Source: Candidatus Pelagibacter sp.
GTDB taxonomy: Bacteria; Pseudomonadota; Alphaproteobacteria; Pelagibacterales; Pelagibacteraceae
NCBI GenBank assembly: GCA_028343315.1
Contig: JAOLYI010000016.1
Span: forward strand, 1 to 9,328
DNA: 9,328 nucleotides
Reading direction: 5' to 3'
The position numbers and the translations under genes are program-made. Below the pieces are notes generated by a model. That model did not search any database. It worked only from the letters and a program-made list of their open reading frames with translations, and had not been told where the DNA came from. Positions 1 to 5,759 of this stretch are shown here, one piece after another (the stretch's first letter is position 1; every line of letters starts with the position of its first letter).

Positions 1-907
1 TTTTATTTAAAGCGTTATTTTTAAATAAGTTTGCTTCTTTGATATATCTTCTTACCATTTGTGTTGTTTTGTGACCAGTCATGGCCATTATGTTTCTTTC
101 TTCTGCGCCTGATTCTGCGGTTGATGTTGCAAAACCTGACCTTAAACTATGACCAGCATATTTCTTTCCATCTAAACCTGCAAAATTTGCATATTTTTTT
201 ATTATTAAGGCAACACTTTTGTCTGATATGGAAAATATTTTACCTTTTTTAATTTCTTTATTAAAAATCCAGTCCTCTAAATGTGCAACTGGGCAGTAGT
301 TAACATTGTCAAAAGAGGGAATTGCTTTTGTCATCCCTTCACCGGACTGATCAGTTTTAGATCTTTTTACAAAGATTTTTACACCTTCCCTAACAAACTC
401 TATGTCTTCATGCTCTATTGCAACTAATTCTGACCTTCTAAAACCCCCAGCAAAGCCTACTAAAATAAGAGCTTTATCTCTTTTCTTTCTTATTTCTTTA
501 ATTTTTAGCTTATTTATTGCATCAATTATTTGTTTTAAATCATTGATTAATATGGGTTTTTTTGCTTTTTGATTGCTTCCATTTAATCTTTTAATTCCGA
601 GTAAATTTTCCACAATTATAGGATGCTTAGTATCAATATAATGACCCTTGATTTTATGAACCACACTAATAGACGCAATTCTGCGTTTTAAAGTGCTAAA
701 TTTACAGGTATGAGAAAGATTTGTTAAATACAAAGATACTATTTTTGGGTCAGCTGGCAATGAGCTAAAATTATTTTTTCCACAAAATGATGAAAAATCT
801 TTATAATCTGACTCATATGCTCTTAGCGTGTTGTGAGATTTAGAATTTTTTAAATTTTTTAATGTTTCTGTTTCTAGGTTTTTTAGCTCTGTTACTAGAT
901 CATTCAT
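1..907 (-). CDS. Tyrosine recombinase / site-specific integrase, partial at the C-terminal end
   Basis: An open frame starts at ATG 905-907 and runs leftwards without a stop through the window edge, giving 302 residues; little should be missing because the catalytic tyrosine is already passed. Residues about 20-105 look like the helical SAM-like core-binding domain (SHNTLRAYESDYKDFSSFC). Residues about 118-300 are the catalytic domain. All active-site residues are visible: Arg157 in GGFRRSEL, Lys184 in RSKTDQ, His253 and Arg256 in GHSLRSGFAT, His279 in MTGHKT, and the nucleophile Tyr288 in VRRYIKEA. The family cuts and rejoins DNA through a 3'-phosphotyrosine for integration, excision or dimer resolution. 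Whether this one serves a phage, an integrative element or a chromosomal site cannot be told from the window. It is not an obvious XerC or XerD. The start has GGAA six bases upstream as a possible Shine-Dalgarno. The gene is divergent from the small membrane protein at 988. The family call is firm; the biological role is open. Confidence 0.93.
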   Translation of the reverse strand, partial: MNDLVTELKNLETETLKNLKNSKSHNTLRAYESDYKDFSSFCGKNNFSSLPADPKIVSLYLTNLSHTCKFSTLKRRIASISVVHKIKGHYIDTKHPIIVENLLGIKRLNGSNQKAKKPILINDLKQIIDAINKLKIKEIRKKRDKALILVGFAGGFRRSELVAIEHEDIEFVREGVKIFVKRSKTDQSGEGMTKAIPSFDNVNYCPVAHLEDWIFNKEIKKGKIFSISDKSVALIIKKYANFAGLDGKKYAGHSLRSGFATSTAESGAEERNIMAMTGHKTTQMVRRYIKEANLFKNNALNK

Positions 908-913
908 AAATAA

Positions 914-938
914 TTCCGATAACCATTAATTATCGGAA
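914..938. repeat. Perfect 9-bp inverted repeat with 7-nt spacer (operator or recombinase core site)
   Basis: The arms TTCCGATAA (914-922) and TTATCGGAA (930-938) are perfect inverted copies separated by CCATTAA. Two further pairs outside one mismatch (911-912 with 940-941) extend each arm to 11 matches of 12. It lies just upstream of the integrase start and covers the predicted integrase transcription start. The inner ends ATAA and TTAT around a short spacer resemble dif sites bound by XerC/XerD. A 7-base spacer also fits the overlap length of several phage integrase core sites. It could instead be an ordinary repressor operator. The repeat itself is seen directly; both roles are inference. 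Confidence 0.75.
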
Positions 939-967
939 ATAATATATTAAGTGATTTTAGATGTCAA
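939..967 (-). promoter_or_regulatory. Near-consensus sigma70 promoter for the integrase gene
   Basis: Read on the minus strand there is a perfect -35 TTGACA (962-967), a 17-base spacer and a -10 TATTAT (939-944). The expected start of transcription is near 932, inside the right arm of the inverted repeat at 914-938, and the leader would be about 25 bases. Because the transcript would begin within the repeat, the repeat is more likely to act as DNA than as an RNA hairpin. An alternative -10, TATATT, overlaps with a 15-base spacer. Confidence 0.75.
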
Positions 968-971
968 TACC

Positions 972-977
972 TATAAT
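972..977 (+). promoter_or_regulatory. Possible -10 element for the small membrane protein / alkyltransferase pair
   Basis: TATAAT at 972-977 is a perfect -10 hexamer on the plus strand, but no good -35 lies 16-18 bases upstream (the 949-954 region reads AAGTGA). If used, transcription would start about 984, leaving only a few bases before ATG 988, so the message would be nearly leaderless. It lies just beyond the -35 of the integrase promoter, so the two polymerases could interfere. In AT-rich DNA a chance match is quite possible. Confidence 0.3.
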
Positions 978-987
978 TTGAAAGCCA

Positions 988-1152
988 ATGATTAAATTTG
1001 TTCTTCCAATAATAGTATTTATAGCTGCGGTTTACGGAATTTCGTACTTCTGGACTAATTCAAGTTCAAAAGGTAAAAAAATGATAGCTATAGGCTTAAT
1101 AATGACCCTTGTAATAGGCATAACTCTAACCATTTACCTCATATTTGACTAA
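988..1152 (+). CDS. Small two-helix membrane protein, 54 residues, function unknown
   Basis: ATG 988-990 to TAA 1150-1152. The protein has two hydrophobic segments, residues about 3-22 (FVLPIIVFIAAVYGISYFW) and about 32-53 (MIAIGLIMTLVIGITLTIYL), joined by a short polar, positively charged loop (TNSSSKGKK). By the positive-inside rule this predicts a hairpin with both termini outside and the loop in the cytoplasm. There is no signal-cleavage site and no recognised family motif. The stop overlaps the start of the alkyltransferase gene by one base (TAATG), which suggests translational coupling and supports it being a real gene despite its size. A start within a few bases of a -10-like hexamer, with only a weak GAAAG upstream, leaves its translation signal unclear. 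I do not recognise the family. Confidence 0.7.
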   Translation: MIKFVLPIIVFIAAVYGISYFWTNSSSKGKKMIAIGLIMTLVIGITLTIYLIFD

Positions 1153-1427
1153 TGAAGCTAATAGGCACTGAATTTCAACTAAAAGTATGGGCTTATTTGA
1201 GGAAAATACCTCGTGGAAGTGTTAAAACCTACTCTCAAGTGGCAAAAGGCATAGGAAAACCGCTTGCTGTACGTGCTGTAGCCAATGCGATAGGGAAAAA
1301 CCCGAATGCACCCAAAATACCTTGCCATAGAGTTATAAGATCTGACGGGTCGCTTGGAGGCTATTCAGGCAAAGGAGGCATAAAAACAAAGAGATTTTTA
1401 CTAAAAAAAGAGGGTATAAGGCTCTAG
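1152..1427 (+). CDS. Methylated-DNA-protein cysteine methyltransferase, single-domain MGMT family
   Basis: This 91-residue protein is essentially the C-terminal DNA-binding/active-site domain of O6-alkylguanine-DNA alkyltransferases, which repair O6-alkylguanine by irreversible transfer of the alkyl group to a cysteine. The family start GTEFQLKVWAYLRKIPRGSVKTYSQVA spans residues 5-31 with the conserved Tyr27. The arginine-finger region has Arg41 followed by AVANA, and the active-site motif PCHRVI places Cys58 before His59 and Arg60, followed by GSLGGYSGG-like glycines and a KxxLLxxEG end. Cysteine rather than tryptophan before HR argues for a true transferase and against the alkyltransferase-like (ATL) proteins. 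Full-length Ogt/Ada-C proteins also have an N-terminal domain, absent here; one-domain versions are known. By my count the gene reaches about 50% GC between 1261 and 1380, well above the right half of the window, which suggests transfer. It overlaps the upstream membrane-protein gene by one base and has no Shine-Dalgarno of its own. Confidence 0.93.
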   Translation: MKLIGTEFQLKVWAYLRKIPRGSVKTYSQVAKGIGKPLAVRAVANAIGKNPNAPKIPCHRVIRSDGSLGGYSGKGGIKTKRFLLKKEGIRL

Positions 1428-1839
1428 AATTGTTATTTGACGGGCGATCGGGTCTATTGGCCCCTATTTCACTGTATTTTTTATCCACACATCAGTCAAT
1501 TGTACTCTAAAATCAATGATTGCAAAAAAAACACCCTCTACGGCCGTTTAAACGCTATATTCAGTACACGCAATGCTTGTAGAATTATTGATTATTGCCT
1601 ATTTTAGAATAGTCTAAAACACCCTATTTTCATGGATTTTAGCCATTCAATCTTTAATATTTAAGAATTTTTCTTGTAAAACCTTAATTTTTAGCAACTC
1701 TTTAAATCTATTTTTTAGTTTTTTTAGCTTAAATGAGCGTTATTTTTCAATGTTTATTTACATTTTTTATTATATATATAAATAATACTTACCTATTACT
1801 TCATAAATTACTTTAATAAATACTTGTAAGATACTGTAT
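1428..1839. other. 412-base non-coding stretch between convergent genes, with a strong GC gradient
   Basis: I find no open frame longer than about 27 codons and no recognisable RNA gene. Counting in 60-base blocks, GC is about 45% at 1441-1500, 35% at 1501-1560, 30% at 1561-1620, 23% at 1621-1740 and 12% at 1741-1800. The GC-rich left end holds CGATCG (1445-1450), a weak hairpin (1450-1463) and the overlapping palindromes ACGGCCGT (1540-1547) and CGTTTAAACG (1545-1554). A 7-bp inverted repeat, TTTTAGA/TCTAAAA, sits at 1602-1619. AAAACACCCT occurs twice, at 1528-1537 and 1616-1625. The right end is an AT-rich tail with several near copies of AATACTT or ATTACTT. It may be an old insertion junction or simply the meeting point of two 3' regions. 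Confidence 0.6.
1450..1463 (+). terminator. Possible weak terminator hairpin after the alkyltransferase gene
   Basis: GGGTC and GGCCC around the four-base loop TATT can form a five-pair stem including one G-U pair, 22 bases after the alkyltransferase stop. It is followed by CTATTTC and, further on, by a run of T at about 1477-1482 that is too far away for a standard intrinsic terminator. It is the only GC-rich stem in the region, but the poor U-tract keeps this tentative. Confidence 0.25.
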
Positions 1840-1844
1840 TTATT
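1815..1844. repeat. 9-bp inverted repeat spanning the stop codon of the AEC permease gene
   Basis: AATAAATAC (1815-1823) and GTATTTATT (1836-1844) are perfect inverted copies with a 12-base spacer, and the right arm contains the permease stop codon (1840-1842). At RNA level this is a 9-pair stem closing the 3' end of the leftward unit. No T-run follows on the minus strand, so it is not a textbook intrinsic terminator; it could act as a 3' stabilising or attenuating hairpin. The stem has only one G-C pair and could be chance in such AT-rich DNA. Confidence 0.45.
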
Positions 1845-2739
1845 GGAAATATTTAAGACTTAAATAAACTACAATTGGAATAGTAAAAAATGACATAACT
1901 GTAGAGGTAACAATAACACTAGCTACACTATCAACTACCCTTTTCTCTGAATACATTGAACCCACCAAATAGGTTAAAACTGCACTTGGCATACAGGATT
2001 GAATTAAAAGAACGCCAGCTGCAAAACCATTTAAATTAAGAAATTTAATTAATCCAAATCCTATTAAAGGTCCAATAATTACTCTTACCGCTCCTAGAAT
2101 TGATGCATGAGTCCAAGAAACAACCTTTAGTCTTGATAAGGCAATACCTAAAGACATCAAAACTAAAAATATAGTAGCGTATGTAAGTAAAAATGTAGTG
2201 TTTTCTAAATACCCAGGAACATCCCATTCAAAATATAAAAATATAACTGAAACAACTATTCCATAAATTGGCATATTCTTAATTAATATCTCTAATGAAA
2301 TGCTTTTCTTTGCTAATAGAACACCAAGTGTAAAGTGAAGAAGTATAACTACAGATGCAATTGCAGATGCCACCCCTAGCCCAGCTGTTCCATATGCAAA
2401 TAAGCAAATTGGAATACCCATGTTTCCAGTATTAGGTAAAATTAATGGTGGGAGTTCACTGATAAAATCTTTTTTTAATAATAATAGAAAAAGAATACCG
2501 ACAAGAGAAAAGCCTCCAATTATAATTAATGCGTAAATAAAGTATTCAGTGAAAACACTTAGCGTTACACCAGTCGTAGTGATTGTATAGAAAATCATTG
2601 CAGGTGTACCAACATTGCCAGCAAAGGTAGTTATAAAGTCTGTGTTTATATTAGGATTTTTATTACCAAGGTAATAACCAATTCCAATAATAAAAAATAC
2701 AGGGAATAAAACGTCTATGAGTTTGAGGTAGAGCTCCAT
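1840..2739 (-). CDS. AEC-family transporter (auxin efflux carrier superfamily permease)
   Basis: This 299-residue, very hydrophobic protein has about ten predicted membrane segments in two five-helix halves, the usual size and layout for bacterial AEC permeases. Family hallmarks are NTGNMGIPI at residues 103-111 (the unwound crossover in the first half), QSCMPSAVLTY at 247-257 (its counterpart in the second half) and the closing VIVTSTVMSFFTIPIVVYL helix. Bacterial members carry small organic anions such as malate or malonate, but the substrate cannot be read from sequence. It starts at ATG 2737-2739, which overlaps the stop of the SbmA-like gene by one base (TAATG), so translation is probably coupled. 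It is the last gene of the leftward unit beginning at tRNA-Pro; the stop lies inside an inverted repeat. A link in substrate with the upstream peptide transporter is possible but unproven. Confidence 0.9.
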   Translation of the reverse strand: MELYLKLIDVLFPVFFIIGIGYYLGNKNPNINTDFITTFAGNVGTPAMIFYTITTTGVTLSVFTEYFIYALIIIGGFSLVGILFLLLLKKDFISELPPLILPNTGNMGIPICLFAYGTAGLGVASAIASVVILLHFTLGVLLAKKSISLEILIKNMPIYGIVVSVIFLYFEWDVPGYLENTTFLLTYATIFLVLMSLGIALSRLKVVSWTHASILGAVRVIIGPLIGFGLIKFLNLNGFAAGVLLIQSCMPSAVLTYLVGSMYSEKRVVDSVASVIVTSTVMSFFTIPIVVYLSLKYFQ

Positions 2740-3743
2740 TAAGCTCTTACATCAGATTTTCTAGGGTTTCTCAACTTATTTTTAAAGTTAATAGCGGTTT
2801 CAAACTCCATTAAACGCTTATGGATAGATCTAAGTTCAGTAATTCTAGTCCAGTTCTGTAAAAATAATGAAAAACTGCTTTGTACTTCTCTGAAGGCGCT
2901 TGAGGTTTGTATTAATACACCTAAGGTCATAGCTCCAGTAAATAGACCTGGTCCCATTAGAAGATAAGGTACAATAATCATTGTTTGGTTGTACATAATT
3001 AACCATAGGTCAAAATAACCGTAGTGAAGAAAAAGCCGATGGTAATTAAATTTTATACCAGTAAATAATTGAAGAATTGAAGGAGCTTGGGCATAATTTT
3101 TTCTATCGTCTTCTCCGTAAACTAATTCCTTTCTAAAAGCAGCTTCAACTTTTTGATTGTTATATTCAAGTCCCGGAAGTTTTATTCCAACAATCCAACT
3201 AATTATTAAACCCCCTAAACTAGCTATTAATGAAACCCAAACTAAAGAACCAGAAATATCTTTAAAAAAAGGTATTACAACATTGGATGATAAACCCCAA
3301 AGTATAGGAAGGAACGCAATTAGTAACATAATTGCTCGAACAACTTGTAATCCTAAACTTTCAACGATTTTAGCAAAGTTCATTGCATCTTCTTGAATAC
3401 GTTGAGACGCACCCTCCACTTTAGCATCTACAGCTCGCCAATAAGGCATGTAAGAAAATGTCATTGCCTCTCTCCATCTGAAGGCCCATAACCTAGTGAA
3501 ATAATTCGTAATCGTATAAATTATTACATATGGAATAGCTAATTTCATAAATAAAGCTATTCCATCATAAAATTCTGATAACTCCCTTTCTGGGGCTTTT
3601 TGTAAAAGATCGTAAAATCCTTTGTACCATTCATTAATTTTTACATCGATATAGGTTTGAGCCAGAAGAGAAAGAATAATAAATCCAAAGCCACCCCATG
3701 ACCAAAGGAGCCATTTTTTTTCTGTAAAGTAGCTACGCCACAT
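2739..3743 (-). CDS. SbmA/BacA-like peptide transporter, short form
   Basis: This 334-residue inner-membrane protein clearly matches the SbmA/BacA family, proton-driven importers of peptides and peptide antibiotics. BacA is needed for bacteroid development in rhizobia. Signatures in order are NEWYKGFYDLLQ at 37-48, FRWREAM at 88-94, EGASQRIQEDAMNFA at 110-124, a long conserved block from GIKLPGLE at 186 to RKELVYGEDD ending at 213, and NWTRITELRSIHKRLMEFE near 297-315. From memory of the E. coli SbmA sequence (about 406 residues), this protein lacks roughly the first 70 residues with the first membrane segments; the N-terminus aligns with the helix just before the conserved NEWY/NAWY region. 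Short forms starting this way exist, so it need not be damaged. There is no Walker A or ABC signature, so it is not the ATPase-fused BclA type. The start follows the complex I subunit stop by two bases. Confidence 0.92.
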   Translation of the reverse strand: MWRSYFTEKKWLLWSWGGFGFIILSLLAQTYIDVKINEWYKGFYDLLQKAPERELSEFYDGIALFMKLAIPYVIIYTITNYFTRLWAFRWREAMTFSYMPYWRAVDAKVEGASQRIQEDAMNFAKIVESLGLQVVRAIMLLIAFLPILWGLSSNVVIPFFKDISGSLVWVSLIASLGGLIISWIVGIKLPGLEYNNQKVEAAFRKELVYGEDDRKNYAQAPSILQLFTGIKFNYHRLFLHYGYFDLWLIMYNQTMIIVPYLLMGPGLFTGAMTLGVLIQTSSAFREVQSSFSLFLQNWTRITELRSIHKRLMEFETAINFKNKLRNPRKSDVRA

Positions 3744-3745
3744 AA

Positions 3746-4030
3746 TTAATTTTTAAGAAAGTTATCTGCATAAGATTTAATCACATATTCTTTTTTTTTG
3801 GGTTCAATAATTGAATAAGAAATATTATTTTTTTCGGCATACTCAATTGCTTGTTTTTTTGTTGAAAATTTTAGAATTAGCTCTTCCAAAGTATCTGTAG
3901 ATGTTTCCCATCCCATTAAAGGATTAACTGAAGGATCTTTAGTTTCAAATTCTAAAACCCATTTTTTGAGTTTTCCCCTACCCGATTGCATGGCTGTTTT
4001 TGTAGGTATATAAATTTTAGCTTTTTTCAT
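3746..4030 (-). CDS. Accessory NADH dehydrogenase (complex I) subunit, NDUFS4-type
   Basis: This 94-residue soluble protein matches the ETC complex I subunit family shared by mitochondria (NDUFS4/18 kDa subunit) and alphaproteobacteria. Visible hallmarks are ARIY-like AKIYIPTKTAMQSGRGK at residues 4-20, KKWVLEFE at 22-29, the strongly conserved NPLMGWETSTDT at 36-47, a FSTKKQAIEYAEKNNI segment at 55-70, and the C-terminal KSYADNF at 85-91. It binds the peripheral arm of NADH:ubiquinone oxidoreductase near the NADH module and stabilises it; it has no cofactor or catalytic residues of its own. The length is normal for bacterial members. The gene lies apart from any nuo operon in this window. 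Its ATG is only 8 bases after the encoded CCA of tRNA-Pro, with AAGG directly abutting the start codon, too close for a normal Shine-Dalgarno. It contains an A9 run (minus strand, 3791-3799). Confidence 0.95.
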   Translation of the reverse strand: MKKAKIYIPTKTAMQSGRGKLKKWVLEFETKDPSVNPLMGWETSTDTLEELILKFSTKKQAIEYAEKNNISYSIIEPKKKEYVIKSYADNFLKN

Positions 4031-4038
4031 CCTTATAA

Positions 4039-4115
<77 letters not shown>

Positions 4116-4124
4116 ATCGTCTGT

Positions 4125-4153
4125 TTTATAGGTTAATTATGCATTTTTGGCAA
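4125..4153 (-). promoter_or_regulatory. Promoter for tRNA-Pro and the downstream leftward genes
   Basis: On the minus strand there is -35 TTGCCA (4148-4153), a 17-base spacer and -10 TATAAA (4125-4130). Transcription would begin about 4118, three bases before the mature tRNA 5' end. No other obvious promoter separates the tRNA from the three genes behind it, so it probably drives the whole unit. Its -35 shares five of six bases with the -35 proposed for nhaA on the other strand. Confidence 0.7.
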
Positions 4154-4174
4154 TTGAAAGATAAGCTCTATACA
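4147..4174 (+). promoter_or_regulatory. Promoter for nhaA and its downstream genes
   Basis: On the plus strand there is -35 TTGGCA (4147-4152), a 16-base spacer and -10 TATACA (4169-4174). Transcription would begin near 4181, leaving a leader of about eight bases before ATG 4189 and no room for a standard Shine-Dalgarno. The -35 overlaps that of the tRNA-Pro promoter on the opposite strand. Confidence 0.55.
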
Positions 4175-4188
4175 AGTAAATAGTACAT

Positions 4189-5361
4189 ATGATCCAACAC
4201 ATAACTAAGCCATTTAGAGAGTTTTTTAAGTTAGAATCTTCGTCTGGGATTATGCTTTTGTTTGCAGCCGTACTTGCTTTAATTATTAGCAATGGTTCAT
4301 ACAGTGACGAATATTTTTCTATTTTAAAAAAATACATAACGCTTGGTTCAGAACGTTTCGGTCTTAAATTAAGTGTCCTTCATTGGATAAACGATGTTTT
4401 GATGGCAATTTTTTTCTTCTTTGTCTCTTTGGAAATTAAGAGGGAGTTTTTACAAGGTGAATTATCAAATCCAAAGCAAGCTCTTTTGCCAATAATTGGT
4501 GCAATCGGAGGAATGGTTGTGCCTGCTCTTTTTTATATTTTTATAAATTATTCTGATAGTGCAACTTTAAACGGATGGGCTATTCCTTCAGCAACTGACA
4601 TTGCTTTTTCATTGGGTGTACTATCATTATTAGGAAAAAGAGTTCCGATTTCTTTAAAAGTTTTTTTAACGGCATTAGCAATAATAGATGATCTAGGTGC
4701 TATTGTAATTATAGCTTTCTTTTATTCTGGAAAGATTCAAATTGTTTATCTAGTTTTAATGTTAGTTGCTGTAATAATTTTAATTGCATTAAATAAATTT
4801 AAAATAAATAATTTTTTACCATATTTAATTATTGGAATTTTTTTATGGGATTTTACTCATCAATCTGGAATTCATGCAACAATCGCTGGGGTTCTTTTAG
4901 CTCTTACAATTCCACATAACAAAAAAGTTAATAAAAACTCTCTACTACTTAAATTAGAACATAATCTTTCTCCTTATGTTGCGTTTGGTATAATGCCTGT
5001 ATTTGCTTTTGCTAATGCCGGAGTCTCTCTAGAGGGATTAACTTTTTCAACTCTTTTAAATCCTGTTCCGCTAGGTATAGTTCTTGGATTATTTTTTGGA
5101 AAACAAATTGGTGTATTTGTATTGTCTTATTTATCAGTAAAACTTAAAATTGCGGATAAACCGAATAACTCAACGTGGCCTGCTTTTTACGCTGTTTCAA
5201 TTTTGACTGGAATTGGTTTCACAATGAGTTTATTTGTAGGAAATTTAGCTTTTGCAAATGATATCCAATATATTAATGGTGTAAAAATTGGTGTGTTAGC
5301 AGGTTCATTGCTTTCAACAATATTTGGTTATGTATTGTTATTATTATTTTCAAAAAAATGA
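4189..5361 (+). CDS. nhaA: Na+/H+ antiporter NhaA
   Basis: This 390-residue inner-membrane protein has about 12 helices and matches NhaA over its full length. NhaA exchanges cytoplasmic Na+ (or Li+) for two external protons, for pH and sodium homeostasis. The functional core is intact: PSATDIAFSLGVLSLLG at residues 133-149 with Thr136-Asp137 of the helix IV crossover, and ALAIIDDLGAIVIIA with the ion-binding pair Asp167-Asp168 (equivalent to E. coli Asp163/Asp164). The Lys of FFGKQIGV matches the helix X lysine, and SILTGIGFTMSLFVGNLAF closes the fold. The N-terminal FFKLESSSGIMLL is the usual amphipathic start. It is the first gene of a rightward unit, and its TGA overlaps the next start as ATGA (4 bases). 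Sodium handling fits a marine or saline habitat, though NhaA is widespread. Confidence is very high from the motifs. Confidence 0.98.
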   Translation: MIQHITKPFREFFKLESSSGIMLLFAAVLALIISNGSYSDEYFSILKKYITLGSERFGLKLSVLHWINDVLMAIFFFFVSLEIKREFLQGELSNPKQALLPIIGAIGGMVVPALFYIFINYSDSATLNGWAIPSATDIAFSLGVLSLLGKRVPISLKVFLTALAIIDDLGAIVIIAFFYSGKIQIVYLVLMLVAVIILIALNKFKINNFLPYLIIGIFLWDFTHQSGIHATIAGVLLALTIPHNKKVNKNSLLLKLEHNLSPYVAFGIMPVFAFANAGVSLEGLTFSTLLNPVPLGIVLGLFFGKQIGVFVLSYLSVKLKIADKPNNSTWPAFYAVSILTGIGFTMSLFVGNLAFANDIQYINGVKIGVLAGSLLSTIFGYVLLLLFSKK

Positions 5362-5759
5362 TAACTAGTGAAATTATTAAGATTGCCTCAAACACTTCTA
5401 ACGTTGGTTTAACCAATAAATATAATTATAAAGCAACCAAAAAAAATTTAATGTGTGGAGATTTAATTAAAGTTGAATTAATTACAAAACATTCAAAAAT
5501 AAGTTCTATGAAATATGAAACGGAGTCTTGTGTGTATTGTGAAGCATCAGCAAGTTTATTAGCTCAAAAAATTAAAAATCTACCAGTAAAGATAATTAAA
5601 AAAGAGCTTAAAAAGCTTAAAGAAGACCTTTCCAAAGATATAAATGTTGTTTTCTCAAAAAAACTCATAGAATTTAAGTTTTTAATTAATAAAAATAATA
5701 TTAATAGATTAAATTGTATATTATTGCCAATTGATGCCGTGTTAAAAGCTTTAAATTAA
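5358..5759 (+). CDS. Iron-sulfur cluster assembly scaffold, NifU-N/IscU/SufU-like
   Basis: This 133-residue protein has the three-cysteine layout of the NifU N-terminal/IscU family, which assembles Fe-S clusters before passing them to target proteins. The ligands are Cys33 in LMCGDLIKVEL, Cys58 in ESCVYCEASASLLA, and Cys120 in NRLNCILLPIDAVLKAL, a good match to the family's C-terminal RxxCxLLPW helix. Asp35 after CG corresponds to the conserved aspartate of the scaffold site. An additional Cys61 three residues after Cys58 lies where SufU proteins often have serine. The LPPVK motif that recruits HscA in IscU is not present; LPVK at 75-78 is in a different place. The gene overlaps nhaA by four bases and gpx by one, so it is probably translated coupled to both, although no functional tie with NhaA is evident. 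It is markedly lysine- and AT-rich, like the genes to its right. Confidence 0.88.
   Translation: MITSEIIKIASNTSNVGLTNKYNYKATKKNLMCGDLIKVELITKHSKISSMKYETESCVYCEASASLLAQKIKNLPVKIIKKELKKLKEDLSKDINVVFSKKLIEFKFLINKNNINRLNCILLPIDAVLKALN

Noticed and set aside
61..252. 63-codon plus-strand frame across the integrase catalytic region
   Set aside because: It is antisense to the codons for the HxxR, His and Tyr active-site residues; no start signal.
1450..1463. GC hairpin as a confident rho-independent terminator
   Set aside because: The stem has five pairs with a G-U, and no U-run follows directly; kept only as a low-confidence feature.
1836..1853. Second copy of the integrase-site arm: TTATTGGAAATA resembles TTATCGGAAATA at 930-941
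   Set aside because: One mismatch in 12 AT-rich bases, no matching left arm at the right distance; probably chance, though worth remembering in an att-site search.
3157..3396. 79-codon plus-strand frame inside the SbmA-like gene
   Set aside because: It is opposite a strongly conserved transporter core; the frame is a by-product of AT-rich coding sequence.
4137..4337. 66-codon minus-strand frame at the start of nhaA
   Set aside because: It lies antisense to the conserved nhaA N-terminus and across the promoter region, and it has no family features.
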